This document shows, piece after piece, positions 33,961 through 35,719 of a DNA stretch of 35,719 nucleotides. The position numbers and the translations under genes are program-made. Below the pieces are notes generated by a model. It ran no database searches. It was not told where the DNA came from and saw only the letters and a list, made by a program, of their open reading frames with translations. Every line of letters starts with the position of its first letter. The stretch's first letter is position 1. This DNA is from JAJRXG01 sp047634015 (GTDB lineage: Bacteria; Bacteroidota; Bacteroidia; Chitinophagales; Saprospiraceae): assembly GCA_047634015.1 (NCBI GenBank), contig JBLIDB010000017.1, positions 1-35,719 of the forward strand, read 5' to 3'.

Positions 33961-35440
33961 AATCCTCGACTTTCCAGATATAGGAATCATTCAGGAGTCG
34001 TCTGTAATTGTCTTCCAGTTTTTTTCTAAGTCGTGCTTTTTTCTTTGGCTTACCAATCAGCAAGTTTTGGCTTTCGCTGATGTCATCTGTAATTTTATAC
34101 ACTTCAAAATCAACGAATCGGGCAGCTTTAACTTCAGCAATATTTTGATCATTGAGGTTAAAGTATTTTCTTTCTATATTTAATTTTGCCAGAACTTTCC
34201 ATTTGCCATCTCGCATGGCGACATGGTGCTCATTGATGGCCCGATAGTAAGCCCAGATCAAGGGTTTATTTCGCTTTATTTTCTTGTTTTTTAGTGCTGG
34301 TAAAAATGAAGTTCCATCAAGGACATGATTTGAGGGCGTTTCTACCCTAGCCAGTTGACAAAAGGTCGGCAAAAAATCAAGGGCTGAAACAGGCTGACTA
34401 ATAGTCTGACCACCCTTGATGCCTTCTGGCCAACGCATTATTGCTGCCACCCTAAACCCTGCATCAGTTGTCCATAGTTTCATTCCCCGTAAGGGTGTAG
34501 GCCTGCCATAAGAATAGCTGGCTCCCTCGTATCGACTCAGTGTTTCAGGGCCGTTATCTGAAGTAAAAATGACCAATGTATTATCATCAAGAGAAAGGGA
34601 TTTTAATGCGTCAAGAATTTTACCAATAGCGATATCTACATTTTCGACATTGGCAAAATAGGTGGCTTCCTTAGTGGTGGTAGCGACGTCTTTATATTTA
34701 TCTACAAGTACTTGAGGTGACGCTACAGGCTCATGTGGTTCGTGAAATGCCAAGTATAAAAAGAATGGTTGCTGTGATTCTTTCGAATTGTGATTTTTTA
34801 TCCATTTGATACCCTCATCAGCAACAATCTGACAGCTATATCCTTCTAATTCACCAAGTGAAACCCCATTTCTTACAAAATTGCTCGGATTGTGATGAGA
34901 CGGGAATGCATTATTATGAGTGGCCATCCAGTGATCGAAACCTGCATCCCCGGGTTGCGGTTGTTGTGACGAATTAAACTTGGCGTTGCAATGCCATTTT
35001 CCGGCCATAGCTGTGGCGTATCCCGCTTTCTTCATTAGCATTGGAATTGTAATCTCATGAGCCTGTAAATGCACTTGATCACGAGCATCGGGTTTTGGTT
35101 CTGCTGCTGGCGGTATCCAGTCATAGACTCCCGCCCGGTTTGGACTTCTCCCTGTTAATAAGCCAACCCGGGATGGTGAGCACACAGGAGCAGTAGAATA
35201 GAAATCAGTAAAGCGAACTCCTTCTCTCGCCATCTTATCCAAATTAGGTGTCTGAATATGAGGATGACCATATGATGCTATGTCCCCATACCCGAGATCA
35301 TCGCAAAGAATCACTAGTATATTGGGTCTATTATCCTGAGCAAATAGAGTCTCCAATTGTAATACAAATAGGAATGGAGCTAAAAATAGGAGTGTATGGA
35401 ATTTTATGAAACCAGCTAACTTCGTCTTCGATAAATACAT
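33959..35440 (-). CDS. Type I sulfatase with a cleavable signal peptide
   Basis: A 493-residue sulfatase. The N-terminus is a long signal peptide ending at about FAQ-D (residue 35), with no lipobox Cys, so it is probably periplasmic or secreted, unlike most others here. Active-site elements: CDDLGYGDIASYG, formylglycine site CSPSRVGLLTGRSPNRAG (Cys87), GKWHCN with K148 and H150, EPHEPV, and TSDNGPE. The GKWHCN variant and the RGMKLWTTDAGFR lysine block set it apart from the arylsulfatase A-like group, suggesting a different substrate. It is encoded alone, facing the cupin relic, with no neighbours on its strand except the IS30 fragment. No lesions seen. Confidence 0.93.
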   Translation of the reverse strand: MYLSKTKLAGFIKFHTLLFLAPFLFVLQLETLFAQDNRPNILVILCDDLGYGDIASYGHPHIQTPNLDKMAREGVRFTDFYSTAPVCSPSRVGLLTGRSPNRAGVYDWIPPAAEPKPDARDQVHLQAHEITIPMLMKKAGYATAMAGKWHCNAKFNSSQQPQPGDAGFDHWMATHNNAFPSHHNPSNFVRNGVSLGELEGYSCQIVADEGIKWIKNHNSKESQQPFFLYLAFHEPHEPVASPQVLVDKYKDVATTTKEATYFANVENVDIAIGKILDALKSLSLDDNTLVIFTSDNGPETLSRYEGASYSYGRPTPLRGMKLWTTDAGFRVAAIMRWPEGIKGGQTISQPVSALDFLPTFCQLARVETPSNHVLDGTSFLPALKNKKIKRNKPLIWAYYRAINEHHVAMRDGKWKVLAKLNIERKYFNLNDQNIAEVKAARFVDFEVYKITDDISESQNLLIGKPKKKARLRKKLEDNYRRLLNDSYIWKVED

Positions 35441-35624
35441 TGATTAAAGATTATTAGAGATTAAATGTATAATTCACAAATTGGAATAATTGTATTTTAC
35501 AACTTCAAAATTAATTCATGTTGCTCTATGTATCAAAAAGAACCAAAGACCCTATGTGTCCATAAGATTTTAAAGGCAGTATAAAACTGTATGATTCTTT
35601 TATTTTTTAATAAACTACCTGGAT
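35441..35624. other. Upstream region of the sulfatase at 33959-35440
   Basis: This AT-rich 184-bp stretch lies between the sulfatase start and the stop of the IS30-type gene fragment. It should include the sulfatase promoter and the IS end, but no repeat could be confirmed because the IS runs out of the window. Confidence 0.3.
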
Positions 35625-35719
35625 TCAACTAATAAATGCAACGTGCACTTGATTGTCCAATATTTTCGCAAAAACTTCATTGGGTGTTTTGTACCCAAAC
35701 CTCTTTCTTGGTCGGTTAT
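35625..35719 (-). mobile_element. IS30-family transposase, last ~30 codons (rest outside window)
   Basis: The - strand reads NRPRKRFGYKTPNEVFAKIL and ends VAFIS then TGA (35627-35625). N-x-RPRK-x-x-GYKTP-x-E is the hallmark C-terminus of IS30-type transposases. The frame is open to the right edge, so intactness cannot be judged. Confidence 0.75.

Noticed and set aside
1..35719. CRISPR arrays, tRNAs, prophage or phage-defence islands beyond hsdR
   Set aside because: No regularly spaced repeats, tRNA-like folds or phage structural genes were noticed on reading; the hsdR fragment alone does not make a new defence system.

Overview
The window looks like accessory DNA from a Bacteroidota genome, probably an aquatic or marine glycan degrader. 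This rests on an AT-rich base composition, a SusC/SusD pair, a 1394-residue hybrid two-component sensor of the type that controls polysaccharide utilization loci (PULs), lipoprotein signal peptides on most exported enzymes, and eight type I (formylglycine) sulfatase genes. No rRNA, tRNA or CRISPR array was seen.

Layout. (1) 1-2411, + strand: the 3' part of a type I restriction subunit gene (hsdR), a four-helix membrane protein and one doubtful small ORF. (2) 2462-4009: a decayed IS with 14-bp terminal inverted repeats, whose transposase frame carries three in-frame TAG codons. (3) 20306 down to 4018, all - strand: susC, susD, terminator, two sulfatases, the hybrid sensor, three more sulfatases. 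Spacing is very tight from the sensor onward (10, 8 and 1 bp). (4) 20753-23340: a wrecked ninth sulfatase, truncated at its 5' end and split by a dead IS4-family element. Removing the element restores the sulfatase reading frame to its stop codon. (5) 23473-31870, + strand: a large FG-GAP/ASPIC lipoprotein, two sulfatases (one with an altered catalytic motif), then a small DUF4212 protein with its sodium:solute symporter partner. (6) 31871-33960: relics (an unidentified one, an N-acyl-D-amino-acid deacylase and a cupin) around one intact HAD hydrolase. (7) 33959-35440, - strand: an eighth sulfatase. The window ends inside an IS30-type transposase gene.

How the genes may work together (inference). 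The hybrid sensor would detect a periplasmic fragment of a sulfated glycan and switch on the neighbouring genes. SusC/SusD would bind and import sulfated oligosaccharides. The sulfatases would remove sulfate at different positions, and the FG-GAP lipoprotein may be a surface binding or enzyme module. The DUF4212/SSS pair would take up a small product. No glycoside hydrolase, polysaccharide lyase or carbohydrate esterase gene is visible, so backbone cleavage must be encoded elsewhere, or this is a dedicated desulfation locus. No formylglycine-generating enzyme or anSME maturase is seen either.

The locus shows heavy turnover: two dead ISs, an IS fragment, a sulfatase pseudogene, a leftover SusD C-terminus, decayed catabolic genes and a possibly impaired sulfatase. 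I did not find a clearly new defence or mobile system. The most distinctive signals are the sulfatase-only composition, the GKWPLG sulfatase and the IS4-split sulfatase that can be reconstructed on paper.
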